Source of the DNA: Paenibacillus sp. FSL R5-0345
GTDB taxonomy: Bacteria; Bacillota; Bacilli; Paenibacillales; Paenibacillaceae
Length of the DNA: 64,000 nucleotides
Direction: 5' to 3'
Assembly (NCBI RefSeq): GCF_000758585.1
Contig: NZ_CP009281.1
Span: forward strand, 3,844,001-3,908,000
Shown here: in pieces, positions 17,855-26,322 of the stretch
Numbering within the stretch: the stretch's first letter is position 1
Layout: each line of letters opens with the position of its first letter
Notes under the pieces: model-generated
The model's input: only the letters and a program-made list of their open reading frames with translations
Told to the model about the DNA's origin: nothing
Database searches by the model: none
Translations under genes and position numbers: made by a program

Positions 17855-18796
17855 ATGAATGATATTTCGCAAGAAACGATCCGGTACCCTGCATCACGTA
17901 TCTTAGACGTTGCTAAAGCACTTTCTGGAGATGTCAGAGTCCGCATTCTTGAAGCCCTTGGTGACAAGCCCATGAGTGTCAGTCAATTGGCCGAGACACT
18001 TGGCGTAGCTCAACCTACAATCTCAATCAATGTGCAGACCCTTGAGCAAGTTAACTTAATCTCATCTACACAAGGAGCAAATCGTGAGAAAATATGCGCG
18101 GTGACCTGCCGATCCATCCATCTCGATCTTCCGTCGAAGCTAGGCGATGGTCTGCATCAAACGGAAGAAATACATATGCCCATCGGAATGTTCTCCCACT
18201 GTTCTGTACAACCATCCTGTGGTATGGCTGGAAAAGACGGCGGAGTCATCGGTTCTCAGGATGATCCGCGGGTATTCTACATGCCTGAACGAGTTGAAGC
18301 ATCTCTCTTATGGTTCGCTGATTCTGGCTATGTCGAATACTATTTTGCCAATCCACTCCCCCCTGGTGTCGAGCTAGATGAGATTCGGATTTCGGCTGAG
18401 GTTTGTTCTGAAGCACCTGCATTCCGTGAAGATTGGGCAAGTGACATCACATTAACTATAAATGACCTACATGTCGGTACTTGGACTTGTCCATCAGATT
18501 TCGGTAACCGGAAAGGAAAGTTAACACCCGAACGTTGGAAGAGTGGTACAGAATATGGAATGCTGACAGAGTGGAGTATCTCAGAACAGGGTAGCAAAAT
18601 AAATGGTGCTGCTTCTTCCCCTACTACAATTAGCTCACTGAAGCTGGCATTTAATGAGCCTATTCGAGTACGCTTTGAGATTCGCGAGGATGCCCTCAAT
18701 AGACGAGGACTTAATCTATTCGGAAGTGGTTTCGGAGACTACTCACAGGATATTATCCTGTCGTTTGTGCGTCGATCAGTATCGAGTACACGATAA
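17855..18796 (+). CDS. ArsR-like regulator with C-terminal beta-rich domain
   Basis: Residues about 13-85 form a winged helix of ArsR type (DVAKALSGDVRVRILEALG, then LAETLGVAQPTISINVQTLEQ as recognition helix). ArsR proteins are usually near 100 residues, but this one has 313. The remaining part has a Cys pair (CSVQPSC near 113) and a beta-sandwich-looking region ending GLNLFGSGFGDYSQDIILSF. I do not recognise the extra domain. Because the gene is divergent from GH2, a glycan-derived ligand is the simplest guess. It lies downstream of a strong palindrome and probably represses GH2 and itself. Confidence 0.78.
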   Translation: MNDISQETIRYPASRILDVAKALSGDVRVRILEALGDKPMSVSQLAETLGVAQPTISINVQTLEQVNLISSTQGANREKICAVTCRSIHLDLPSKLGDGLHQTEEIHMPIGMFSHCSVQPSCGMAGKDGGVIGSQDDPRVFYMPERVEASLLWFADSGYVEYYFANPLPPGVELDEIRISAEVCSEAPAFREDWASDITLTINDLHVGTWTCPSDFGNRKGKLTPERWKSGTEYGMLTEWSISEQGSKINGAASSPTTISSLKLAFNEPIRVRFEIREDALNRRGLNLFGSGFGDYSQDIILSFVRRSVSSTR

Positions 18797-18806
18797 CTTG
18801 TAAGAA

Positions 18807-18851
18807 TTGCACACCTGAAACCAGAGAGGATAGAAAGCTTCAGGTGTGCAA
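18807..18851. repeat. Perfect 13-base inverted repeat
   Basis: TTGCACACCTGAA and TTCAGGTGTGCAA are separated by 19 bases between two convergent genes. Neither side has a clear T run, so it is a weak terminator at best, or an mRNA 3'-end stabiliser. Confidence 0.55.
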
Positions 18852-18883
18852 GAGGACTGGGAAGACATTGTTTTCTCCACATA

Positions 18884-19261
18884 CTATTTACGCTTATCTT
18901 GTGCTTTTTGAATATTCTCAGCCACTCTATATTTCACGATCTTACTAATTAATTCATAGGGCATCGGCTGGTTAAGAGGGAATTGAATGGATCCTTTTGC
19001 TCCTTTATAGACAGATAATTCTTCTTTAAAAGCATCAATCCCATTAGGCGTTGGATAAAATCCAATATGGTTTTTGAAAGCTGCAAAATGGACGAGATTT
19101 CCGTGCAGTTCAAAAGTAGGCATCTGATAACTAATCTTTTCTTTTGCATCAGGTGCCGCTTCTTTTATCACTTTTCTTATTGTACTAAGGATTTCTTGAA
19201 TCTCAGATGGAAACTTTGAAATATAGTCATCGATCGATTCATACGTGATTTTACCTTCCAT
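18884..19261 (-). CDS. DUF1801 / YdhG-like protein
   Basis: A 125-residue protein of the DUF1801 family (YdhG/YobT-like, sometimes called iron chaperone). It has the hallmark segments EIQEILSTIRKVIKEAAPDAKEKI, SYQMPTFELHGNLVHFAAFKNHIGFYP and the C-terminal YRVAENIQKA. Biochemical function is not settled. The frame extends 40 codons upstream, but GAGGGGA lies seven bases before ATG 19261, and that product is family length. It is the last gene of an apparent three-gene operon, 31 bases after the DUF4180 gene. Confidence 0.85.
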   Translation of the reverse strand: MEGKITYESIDDYISKFPSEIQEILSTIRKVIKEAAPDAKEKISYQMPTFELHGNLVHFAAFKNHIGFYPTPNGIDAFKEELSVYKGAKGSIQFPLNQPMPYELISKIVKYRVAENIQKAQDKRK

Positions 19262-19292
19262 GTTAAGTCCCCTCTCTGTTTCAAGTTCACAT

Positions 19293-19655
19293 TTAACTAT
19301 GATGAAGTGCTGCCAATGCCTCGTCTTCTGTACTTTTGAACAATATTTTATTCCCCTGATTGCACTCATAAATAAAATCATTCAGACTTTTACTATTATA
19401 GCCAGTAAATTCTCCTACAATCGCAACCCGCATCTGATAGTTTGTATACTTTTGAAGAATCTCTCCGGCAAGCCCCGTCTTTAACTCAAAAAAATCATCC
19501 GTGATTTGCTCTTTTCTTAGAATCATTTTATCGCATTCTTGATATCTAACGTTTGCCATTAGATCCAAAGCATCATTTACATTATTAATTACAATACCCT
19601 CGCTGGAAATCAAAGCTACTGTTGAATTGTCTTTACGGTTTAATGTGATTTGCAT
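19293..19655 (-). CDS. DUF4180 domain protein
   Basis: A 120-residue protein matching DUF4180: the early VALISSEGIVINNVNDALDLM, then KMILRKEQITDDFFELKTGLAGEILQKYTNY, and a final ALAAL segment. The fold may resemble STAS/anti-anti-sigma proteins, but no function is assigned. A TTG seven codons upstream lies ahead of AAAGGAGC, so ATG 19655 is the right start. It begins one base after the ankyrin gene's stop (TAG-A-ATG), implying translational coupling. Confidence 0.82.
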   Translation of the reverse strand: MQITLNRKDNSTVALISSEGIVINNVNDALDLMANVRYQECDKMILRKEQITDDFFELKTGLAGEILQKYTNYQMRVAIVGEFTGYNSKSLNDFIYECNQGNKILFKSTEDEALAALHHS

Positions 19656-19656
19656 T

Positions 19657-20175
19657 CTAAATTGCTCCTTTTTCAATAAGAAATTCTTTTACGTTGTGGT
19701 TTCCTTGTTGGATGGCCATAGCTAATACTGATTCACCACCTTCAATTTTAGCATGGATGTCAGCTCCGTGTTCGATTAATAAGCGTATCAGCTCCACATT
19801 ATCCGAATGAAAAGCTGCAGAATGCAAGGCAGTATGCCCGTCGCTATCTAAAATATGTGTCTGAGCACCCTTGTTCAATAACAGTCGGATAACACCCATA
19901 TCCCGCTCCCCAGCAATGGCAGCATGAAGTGCAGTATTAGAAGGAATAAAACTAATCTTAGAATGGGATACTGCATCAACTTCAGCACCATAGTCTATCA
20001 ATACCTGCACCGCTGCTTCTTTACCGAAATGTGCCGCATATCCCAAAGGTATAAGACCCTCGTTATTTTCCGTATTTGCTAAAGCCGGATGGAATTCTAG
20101 AATTTCTTTTAGCCGTGCAGCATCACCTTGTTGTGCCGACTGAAAGACTTCATTAATGCTTTGCCGTAATTCCAT
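19657..20175 (-). CDS. Ankyrin repeat protein
   Basis: A 172-residue cytoplasmic protein built of about four ankyrin repeats after a short helical start. Repeat signatures are EGLIPLGYAAHFGKEAAVQVLIDYGA, NTALHAAIAGERDMGVIRLLLNKGA, HTALHSAAFHSD and ESVLAMAIQQGNHNVKEFLIEKGA. Ankyrin repeats mediate protein binding, but the partner is unknown. It is first gene of the operon with DUF4180 and DUF1801 proteins. ATG is preceded by AAGAGGCG. Confidence 0.88.
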   Translation of the reverse strand: MELRQSINEVFQSAQQGDAARLKEILEFHPALANTENNEGLIPLGYAAHFGKEAAVQVLIDYGAEVDAVSHSKISFIPSNTALHAAIAGERDMGVIRLLLNKGAQTHILDSDGHTALHSAAFHSDNVELIRLLIEHGADIHAKIEGGESVLAMAIQQGNHNVKEFLIEKGAI

Positions 20176-20273
20176 TTAGATATCGCCTCTTTTCGATTGA
20201 TCTTATAAACGATCTACTTTACTTTTTCTGGATAGTTAAACCATTCTCCTGCTAACAAGAAGAAGCGACGTTG

Positions 20274-20290
20274 TCGTCTTTCAAAGACGA
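20274..20290. promoter_or_regulatory. Perfect 17-base palindrome between divergent genes
   Basis: TCGTCTTT-C-AAAGACGA is a perfect dyad between the ankyrin operon and the DUF2975 gene. There is no T run, so it looks like an operator rather than a terminator. The regulator is unknown. Confidence 0.4.
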
Positions 20291-20377
20291 TAACCATTTC
20301 TCGTAAAATAAAAAACACTAAAAACAATAAACTAAATGCTAAAATCATGAAGTCATTAAATAAGTGAGGTGTTTTAA

Positions 20378-20863
20378 ATGAATGTTAAACGAGGTTCAAC
20401 CACTTTCTTAAAAGTAATTATTTTTTTGGTTGGAGTTGCAGTGCTTGCTTTGTGTATCTGGTTGCCTGAGATAGCGGTAAGAGATGCAAGAGTACATCCA
20501 GATACGGCTTACTTCCTGATTCCCTTTTTAGTATGTGCTTACGGATTCTGTATTGCGTTTTCTGTTGCGCTGTATCAAGCATATAAACTATTAAACAACA
20601 TCGAAAAGAACAATGCTTTCTCTGAATTATCCCTTAAATCTTTGAAGATCATAAAGAAATGTGCTTTTACAATTATGTTCCTCATTTTGTTAGGAATAGT
20701 AAGCTTAAGGGTGCTTGCTAAAGTTACTGCTAGTGATGATGCAGCGGGTCCTACATCATTATGTCTAATGGGTCTTTTAGCAACAAGTATCATCGCAGCC
20801 ATTGTGGACGCACTTCAAAAGCCATTAAAAAATGCCCCAGATATAAAGACAAAAAATGTATAA
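20378..20863 (+). CDS. DUF2975 family membrane protein
   Basis: A 161-residue protein with four predicted membrane segments (about 10-30, 46-68, 91-110, 125-145), matching DUF2975: NNIEKNNAFSELSLKSLKIIKKCAF between helices 2 and 3 is typical. Many family members are followed by a small Cro/CI-type YozG regulator, but none follows here and the next element is a terminator. Function is unknown. GAGGTG lies seven bases before the ATG. Confidence 0.83.
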   Translation: MNVKRGSTTFLKVIIFLVGVAVLALCIWLPEIAVRDARVHPDTAYFLIPFLVCAYGFCIAFSVALYQAYKLLNNIEKNNAFSELSLKSLKIIKKCAFTIMFLILLGIVSLRVLAKVTASDDAAGPTSLCLMGLLATSIIAAIVDALQKPLKNAPDIKTKNV

Positions 20864-20900
20864 TTAACAGTCAAATATCAACATTAGAATTTAATATAAC

Positions 20901-20952
20901 CAAAAGAAAAGAGTATTCATTCGAAGGTTATCGAATGAATACTCTTTCTTTT
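20901..20952. terminator. Bidirectional terminator
   Basis: AAAGAGTATTCATTCG pairs perfectly with CGAATGAATACTCTTT around an eight-base loop. It has an A-rich left flank and a CTTTT right flank, between the DUF2975 gene and the convergent SLH gene. Confidence 0.88.
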
Positions 20953-20976
20953 CAACGTATCATATGAGTCAAGGCT

Positions 20977-23900
20977 TTAAATTAAATCTGACTTTTGAAG
21001 TAGCCGCTTAACGATCGCCGCAACCTCAGCTCTGGTCATATCATTTTTGGGAGCAAGCACATTGCTGCTTCGTCCCATGATTACGCCTGCCTGTAAGCAG
21101 TCAGTAATTGCATTAATTGCCCAGTCAGATGCTTTACCGGCATCGGTATATGGGTTCAAGAATCCTTCAGCGGATTGATTTGGAAGTTTAGCCTTTAGCG
21201 CTGTGATTTTCATCGCTTTGGCGATAATTTGCATTGCTTGTTCACGGGTAATTTGGTCATCAGGGCGGAACATGCCGTCTTCAAAACCATTGATTAATTG
21301 ATAAGCATATGCAGTATTAATCGCACTGTTATACCAATCCGTATTTTTAACATCCGAAAATGGTGTTGCCGCTTGATCCAATTCAAGTCCAAGACCGCGA
21401 ACGACAATCGCTGCAAACTCTGCACGGGTAATGGCTTGATCAGGAGAAAATTGACTATTACCTGTTCCTTCGACGACTAAACGGGAGCCCATATCATTCA
21501 CTGCGTCTTTTGCCCAGTGGTTAGCAACATCGCTAAATTCAAGCGGATGCCAGATTACAGAGTAAGTACCGCCACTAAGACTGTTGATGGTAGCAAAATA
21601 CTCGCCGCCAATTACAACTACTTTAGTGGGTACATGATGAACTGTTCCATCAGAATCAACATATACTCCAGTTGTAATCTTGTTCGGGTCCATCCCCTCA
21701 GGAATAGCAATGGTACGCTTCACATACGTATTGAATTGTGAAAGTTCAATGCTCTTATCTCCGTAAATCCCTCTAACCGTAAAAGTTACTGGTGCAGAGA
21801 TTAATGAAAATGATCCTTTTTGTGCAGCAGCCTCTAAAGCACTTACAGCATCGGCTGTTGGTTTACTAACTTCAATCTGTATCTTAATATCCTGTAAAGC
21901 CACAGACTGTCCCACCTGCTTGGATAGGGCGTCCAAGTTAATCTGCCCTGCAGGCAAAGTAATAGTCGCATTACCAGTTTTGATTTCAAGTACGGCTTGA
22001 TTACCCTGCATATTTTTAACCATTTGTCCGTTTAGCTCTCCTACCAGAACATCTGATTTGCTAGTAGCAGAGATAGAAATCACTGCACCTTTACCTTCCG
22101 CGGCGAGCTTGTCTTCCAGCTTCTTCTGGTCTAAAGCAATAGTGGTTAGCGTTTGATCATTCCGTTTACCATTCGTCGCGGTTCCCACGGTTTCCGCTTT
22201 ACCATTGATTAGAATGGAAGCATCATTTGCTACAGGTGTCGGTGTAGCTGATGGAGGCGGTTGGGAAGGAACACTGGATGGAGCGCTAGGGATGACTGTA
22301 TTGGATTCAGCAGATAACTCGCTAATACCAGCCTTATTGATGGCCTGTACCGTGAAGGTGTAGCTTGTACCATTCGTCAGACCACTGATTGTAAGCGGAC
22401 TTCCATTACCTGTAACTGTCAACCCGCCCGGAGTAGCCGTTACAAGATAACCTGTAATTTCGCTTCCCCCATCAGACTCTGGCGCTGTAAAGGTGATGGT
22501 CGCTTGACCATTCTCTGCAGTTGCAGTTACAGCTGTTGGAATACCCGGTGCTGTAATTGGCTTAACAGGAGCCTTCACAGTAACGGTGGTTGAAGCCTTA
22601 TAACTTCCATCTTTCGTAGTAACCGTAATGATGGCTGTTCCCTCACCGACTGGAGTTACTTCTCCATTCACAACCTTAGCTACAGTCTCATCGCTGGAGC
22701 TCCAGATCAGGCCTGGATCTGTTGCATTTGCAGGCTCTATTGTCGCATTTAGTTTTACCTCAGTATCACCAGCTGTTAAATCGAGCGTCTCCTGATCTAG
22801 TCTCACCCCAGTTACATTCACAACTGGTGGAATTGGTTCACTTACATGTACTGTCGTTGAAGCGGTATAACTTCCATCTTTGGTCGTAACCGTAATGGTG
22901 GCTGTTCCAACACCAACCGGGGTTACTACTCCATAAACAACCTTGGCTACAGTCTCATCGCTAGAGCTCCAAATGACACCCTTATTCGTTGCATCGGCAG
23001 GTGCCACTGTCGCTTGTAGCGTTTCGTCGCCTTCGCCCACTGTTAAATTAAGCGTGGTCTGGTCTAACGTTACTCCCGTTACGAGAACAATTGGTGGCTT
23101 AGGTGCTGCCACATTTACAGTCGTTGAAGCCGTAAAGCTTCCATCCTTAGTCGTTACAGTAATAATTGCTGTACCCTCACCAACTGGAGTCACAACTCCA
23201 TTCACGACTGTTGCGATAGTGTCATCGCTGGAGCTCCAGATCACGTCTGTGTCCGTTGCATTTGCAGGTTCTATTGTTGCCTTTAGAAAGGCGTCCGCTT
23301 CACCAGCGGTTAAATCGAGGGTCTCCTGATCAAGCTTAACTCCGGTTACTTTCACAACTGGTGCACTAACTGTAACGGTTGATGACGCCGTATAACTTCC
23401 ATCCGTTGTTGTTGCTGTGATCGTTGCCGTTCCAACGCCAACTGGTGTTACCACTCCATTAACAACTGTCGCGACAGTTACATCACTGGAGCTCCAAGTT
23501 ACTGTTTTGTTCGTGGCATTGGCAGGTTCTATTACAGCATTTAGTGTATCTCCAGCTTCTCCCTCAGTTAAACTAAGTGATGTTTTATTCAAAGTCACTC
23601 CAGTTACTAGGATATCTCCCACATCGTTTACCTGCACATTGAAGGTGTATATACTACTTATAGTGCCATCATTTACAGTAACAGTAATCACACTGTTTCC
23701 GAAGGCATTCTTCGCTGGTGTTATTTCTATCGTCCGCACTTCTCCACTTCCACTTACTTTCAGTCCATTATTCGGAATTAGGGAAGTATTAGAAGAAGTA
23801 GCTGATACATTTAGGTCATCCCCATCCACATCAATGACCTTAAAAGAGCGTGATACAGATTTATTTTTTTCCGTTGTAGTACTTCCCATAAAGCCTGTGT

Positions 23901-25083
23901 CCTGCTTCCAGCTTGCTCCCGTAATGCTACCGTTCTTACCTGAACCAGCCGGTGTATTGACAGCAATATTACCATCATTGCTATTCGAAAATTTATAGTT
24001 CAAAGCCAGATTAGGCTCAGATCCATTCAAATCGACGTTCATTTCGCGAACAATTTCGCTCTGAGTTTTAGCTATACTCCAAAACCTAACGTCTCTCATC
24101 CCACCGCTATAATCTCCGTCCTGTCTCCAGGTGCTTTTACCAAGCCAGTTGTTCGGACGTGCCACATTTCCAACTGTACTTAAATCCATAGCTCCTTCTG
24201 CCTTAAGAACTCCATCCCAATAAATACGTCCTTTCTTCTGACTGTGATCGTAAACAATCGAGACATGTACCCACTTGGAGATCGGGAAATCGTCTGTGAC
24301 ATTAATATCTCCTTTATTAGTGTAAGCGATGAAATGCATTTTTTTGCCGTTAAAGCCCACAAAAATATTGTGGTTCTGCTCTGCGATCGAAGATTCGAAG
24401 AATCTCATCCAGGTATTAAAACCATTGACTTTTAAATTCCCTTCAATTGTAAAAGAATTCTTGTATAACAGTTGATCTGGGAACGTCACATAATCCCCAT
24501 TCCCGTCAAAGCTAAGATAATCCCCACCATTCAATTCCGTTAGATACGGAGCATCGTTCACTGGGTTTACAGTCACAGTAGCTTTGCCCGAAACTGTGGT
24601 GAACGCGCCCGATGCTGTGGTATTCGCATTTTTTTGATAGTTTTGATAACCAACTGCTGTCGTATCCCATAGCTTATATTCAATTGAAGCTGTTCCGTTC
24701 CAGTCTTTAGCGGGTACAAAACGAATTTTCTCCGATTTCAGCAACAGGAAAGCATTAGTGTTCGACACCGGCTCGATGTTGTACCAGATGTTTCCTTGTG
24801 TATTGTAATATTGCCAGGCGCCGTTGGTATTATCTAACGCTACCACAGCAATCCCCGTTGTTGCCGGTTCAGTAACCTTTCCTGACAATAGATTAGAGAC
24901 AACAACACCTGCGTTAGAATAATCATCTTCATTGATAGACGGTATCACAGTTGGGCTATTCTCTAACCAATCGAAGCTCGATTTCGCACTAACGATTTGA
25001 GTCTGGATTGGGCCTACACCTTGCACCACAAGTCCAGTGGCTAACGAAATACTAATGCCTATTTTCATAAATGATGGCTTCAA
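20977..25083 (-). CDS. SLH surface protein with LamG, Big2 and FN3 domains
   Basis: A 1368-residue secreted protein. The signal peptide ends near IVSAKS, then come a cadherin-like stretch (to about 170, ending NDAPYL), a concanavalin A-like LamG domain (about 175-370; FDGNGDYVTFP, GGMRDVRFWSIAKTQSEI), another cadherin-like repeat, four Big2 Ig-like repeats (about 490-835; ANATNKTVTWSSSD pattern), one fibronectin III domain (about 842-930), a beta-rich region, and three SLH repeats (last about 185 residues). No enzyme domain is seen, so glycan binding or adhesion at the cell surface is inferred. It starts with TTG, nine bases after GAGGGGG. It is followed by a bidirectional terminator. Confidence 0.87.
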   Translation of the reverse strand: MKPSFMKIGISISLATGLVVQGVGPIQTQIVSAKSSFDWLENSPTVIPSINEDDYSNAGVVVSNLLSGKVTEPATTGIAVVALDNTNGAWQYYNTQGNIWYNIEPVSNTNAFLLLKSEKIRFVPAKDWNGTASIEYKLWDTTAVGYQNYQKNANTTASGAFTTVSGKATVTVNPVNDAPYLTELNGGDYLSFDGNGDYVTFPDQLLYKNSFTIEGNLKVNGFNTWMRFFESSIAEQNHNIFVGFNGKKMHFIAYTNKGDINVTDDFPISKWVHVSIVYDHSQKKGRIYWDGVLKAEGAMDLSTVGNVARPNNWLGKSTWRQDGDYSGGMRDVRFWSIAKTQSEIVREMNVDLNGSEPNLALNYKFSNSNDGNIAVNTPAGSGKNGSITGASWKQDTGFMGSTTTEKNKSVSRSFKVIDVDGDDLNVSATSSNTSLIPNNGLKVSGSGEVRTIEITPAKNAFGNSVITVTVNDGTISSIYTFNVQVNDVGDILVTGVTLNKTSLSLTEGEAGDTLNAVIEPANATNKTVTWSSSDVTVATVVNGVVTPVGVGTATITATTTDGSYTASSTVTVSAPVVKVTGVKLDQETLDLTAGEADAFLKATIEPANATDTDVIWSSSDDTIATVVNGVVTPVGEGTAIITVTTKDGSFTASTTVNVAAPKPPIVLVTGVTLDQTTLNLTVGEGDETLQATVAPADATNKGVIWSSSDETVAKVVYGVVTPVGVGTATITVTTKDGSYTASTTVHVSEPIPPVVNVTGVRLDQETLDLTAGDTEVKLNATIEPANATDPGLIWSSSDETVAKVVNGEVTPVGEGTAIITVTTKDGSYKASTTVTVKAPVKPITAPGIPTAVTATAENGQATITFTAPESDGGSEITGYLVTATPGGLTVTGNGSPLTISGLTNGTSYTFTVQAINKAGISELSAESNTVIPSAPSSVPSQPPPSATPTPVANDASILINGKAETVGTATNGKRNDQTLTTIALDQKKLEDKLAAEGKGAVISISATSKSDVLVGELNGQMVKNMQGNQAVLEIKTGNATITLPAGQINLDALSKQVGQSVALQDIKIQIEVSKPTADAVSALEAAAQKGSFSLISAPVTFTVRGIYGDKSIELSQFNTYVKRTIAIPEGMDPNKITTGVYVDSDGTVHHVPTKVVVIGGEYFATINSLSGGTYSVIWHPLEFSDVANHWAKDAVNDMGSRLVVEGTGNSQFSPDQAITRAEFAAIVVRGLGLELDQAATPFSDVKNTDWYNSAINTAYAYQLINGFEDGMFRPDDQITREQAMQIIAKAMKITALKAKLPNQSAEGFLNPYTDAGKASDWAINAITDCLQAGVIMGRSSNVLAPKNDMTRAEVAAIVKRLLQKSDLI
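22565..23620 (-). repeat. Four Big2-coding direct repeats
   Basis: Four tandem segments of about 255-270 bases encode Big2 domains. The conserved GAGCTCCA stretch (in the WSSSD coding part) recurs near 22697, 22962, 23231 and 23487. High similarity makes domain number likely to vary by recombination. Confidence 0.75.
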
Positions 25084-25173
25084 ACTCTTTTTCCCCCTCT
25101 AGCATAAATCATGTCATCATTTCGACAATAATCGAGAGTATTATACAAAATTATGATAAACGAAAAATAAACA

Positions 25174-25220
25174 AAAAAAGAGAACCTACGAAATCTAATC
25201 GATTCGTCGGTTCTCTTTTT
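25174..25220 (-). terminator. Terminator of two-component operon
   Basis: AAAAAGAGAACC and GGTTCTCTTTTT pair, extended by ACGAA/TTCGT with one mismatch. On the minus strand it lies just past the response-regulator stop and ends in a T run. Confidence 0.82.
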
Positions 25221-25227
25221 CTTTATA

Positions 25228-26319
25228 CTAGTTCATCATCTTCATAATCAACGCTTTGAGCTTAGGATCAGGTGAAGTTCCAAGCTCCTGTTGAAGGGTC
25301 TCTTCCAATTGCCCATATCGTCGATAAGCTTCATTCATTCGCCCTAGTTCAATATACAAATGGATGATTTCCTGATGGATATCTTCTCTCAAGGGATCCA
25401 ATTTCAATATTCGCTCAAAGTAATGCAGCGATTGTTGACGCTCGTTCTGATCCATGTGCAATCTAGCCGCTAGTTCCAGCAGTCCAATAAAATCTTGTTC
25501 AAGTCGGCCTGTCTTCCCACTAGCCCAATCGTATGCTTTTCCTTTAAGAAAGGCCCCCGAATACAGTGTTTCTACTTGATTGAACCATTCTGAATGTTTT
25601 TTAGAGCCTTGTCTAATTTGCTTCAGTAAACGCTCAAACTCATACAAATCACAATAAATGCTTCGTTCCTCTATACTAATTTCGTTTCTACTGGTCTTAA
25701 TAAAGCTAGTACCGATTGCTTTTCGAATATAATACAGGGTAGAGTTCAGATTCTTAAGTGCTTTTTCAGGCTCTAACCCACTCCATAAGGTGTCGATAAT
25801 TTCTTCTCGGCTAACCGTTCCTTTACTAATCAAAAAGGCAAACAATTCCTCCGTTTTTGGGCTTCTTAGCTTGATAGGCACTCTGTCTTGTGTACGGCGG
25901 TATATCTTAAGTCCATTAAATAAAAGAACTTCTATGACAGGTTGAACCGTCACACCTTTATTCATTTTTTTGATCTTATCCACAGTTTTTGATAAACGCT
26001 GCGCAGTAACAGGCTTCAGCAGATAATCCACAGCGCTCAGTTCAAAGGCTTGCAGTGCGTATTCGTCATACCCTGTAACAAAAACTACATCTATCGATTC
26101 ATCTAATGCATGCAAAAGGGCGGAGAGCTTCATCCCATTCGTGTCAGGCATAGAAATGTCCAAAAATGCTACATCTATCGAATTCCCCTTCACAAATTCA
26201 TAAGCTTCCGTCGGATCCAGAAAAGTATCGTATACTTCAATCTCTCCACTCTGAGACAATATCCTTTTTAAACGCTTTAGTGATAATTCTTCATCATCTA
26301 CGATAATGGCTCGCAGCAT
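25228..26319 (-). CDS. Response regulator with BTAD domain (SARP-like)
   Basis: A 363-residue transcription factor. The receiver domain (1-120) has the phospho-acceptor Asp near 53 in VAFLDISMPD and the KP motif in YLLKPV. It is followed by an OmpR-type winged helix (about 140-225) and a BTAD helical repeat domain (about 230-360), as in SARP regulators. It is the output partner of the upstream hybrid kinase: only three bases separate the genes, and the regulator's GGAGG lies inside the kinase's last codons, so translation is coupled. Target genes are unknown. The flanking SLH gene is a candidate. Confidence 0.88.
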   Translation of the reverse strand: MLRAIIVDDEELSLKRLKRILSQSGEIEVYDTFLDPTEAYEFVKGNSIDVAFLDISMPDTNGMKLSALLHALDESIDVVFVTGYDEYALQAFELSAVDYLLKPVTAQRLSKTVDKIKKMNKGVTVQPVIEVLLFNGLKIYRRTQDRVPIKLRSPKTEELFAFLISKGTVSREEIIDTLWSGLEPEKALKNLNSTLYYIRKAIGTSFIKTSRNEISIEERSIYCDLYEFERLLKQIRQGSKKHSEWFNQVETLYSGAFLKGKAYDWASGKTGRLEQDFIGLLELAARLHMDQNERQQSLHYFERILKLDPLREDIHQEIIHLYIELGRMNEAYRRYGQLEETLQQELGTSPDPKLKALIMKMMN

Positions 26320-26322
26320 GCT

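Noticed and set aside
22943..23998. Plus-strand open frames opposite the Big2-coding region
   Set aside because: They are shadows of a repetitive, low-complexity coding region. There are no ribosome sites, and the minus-strand frame has clear domains.
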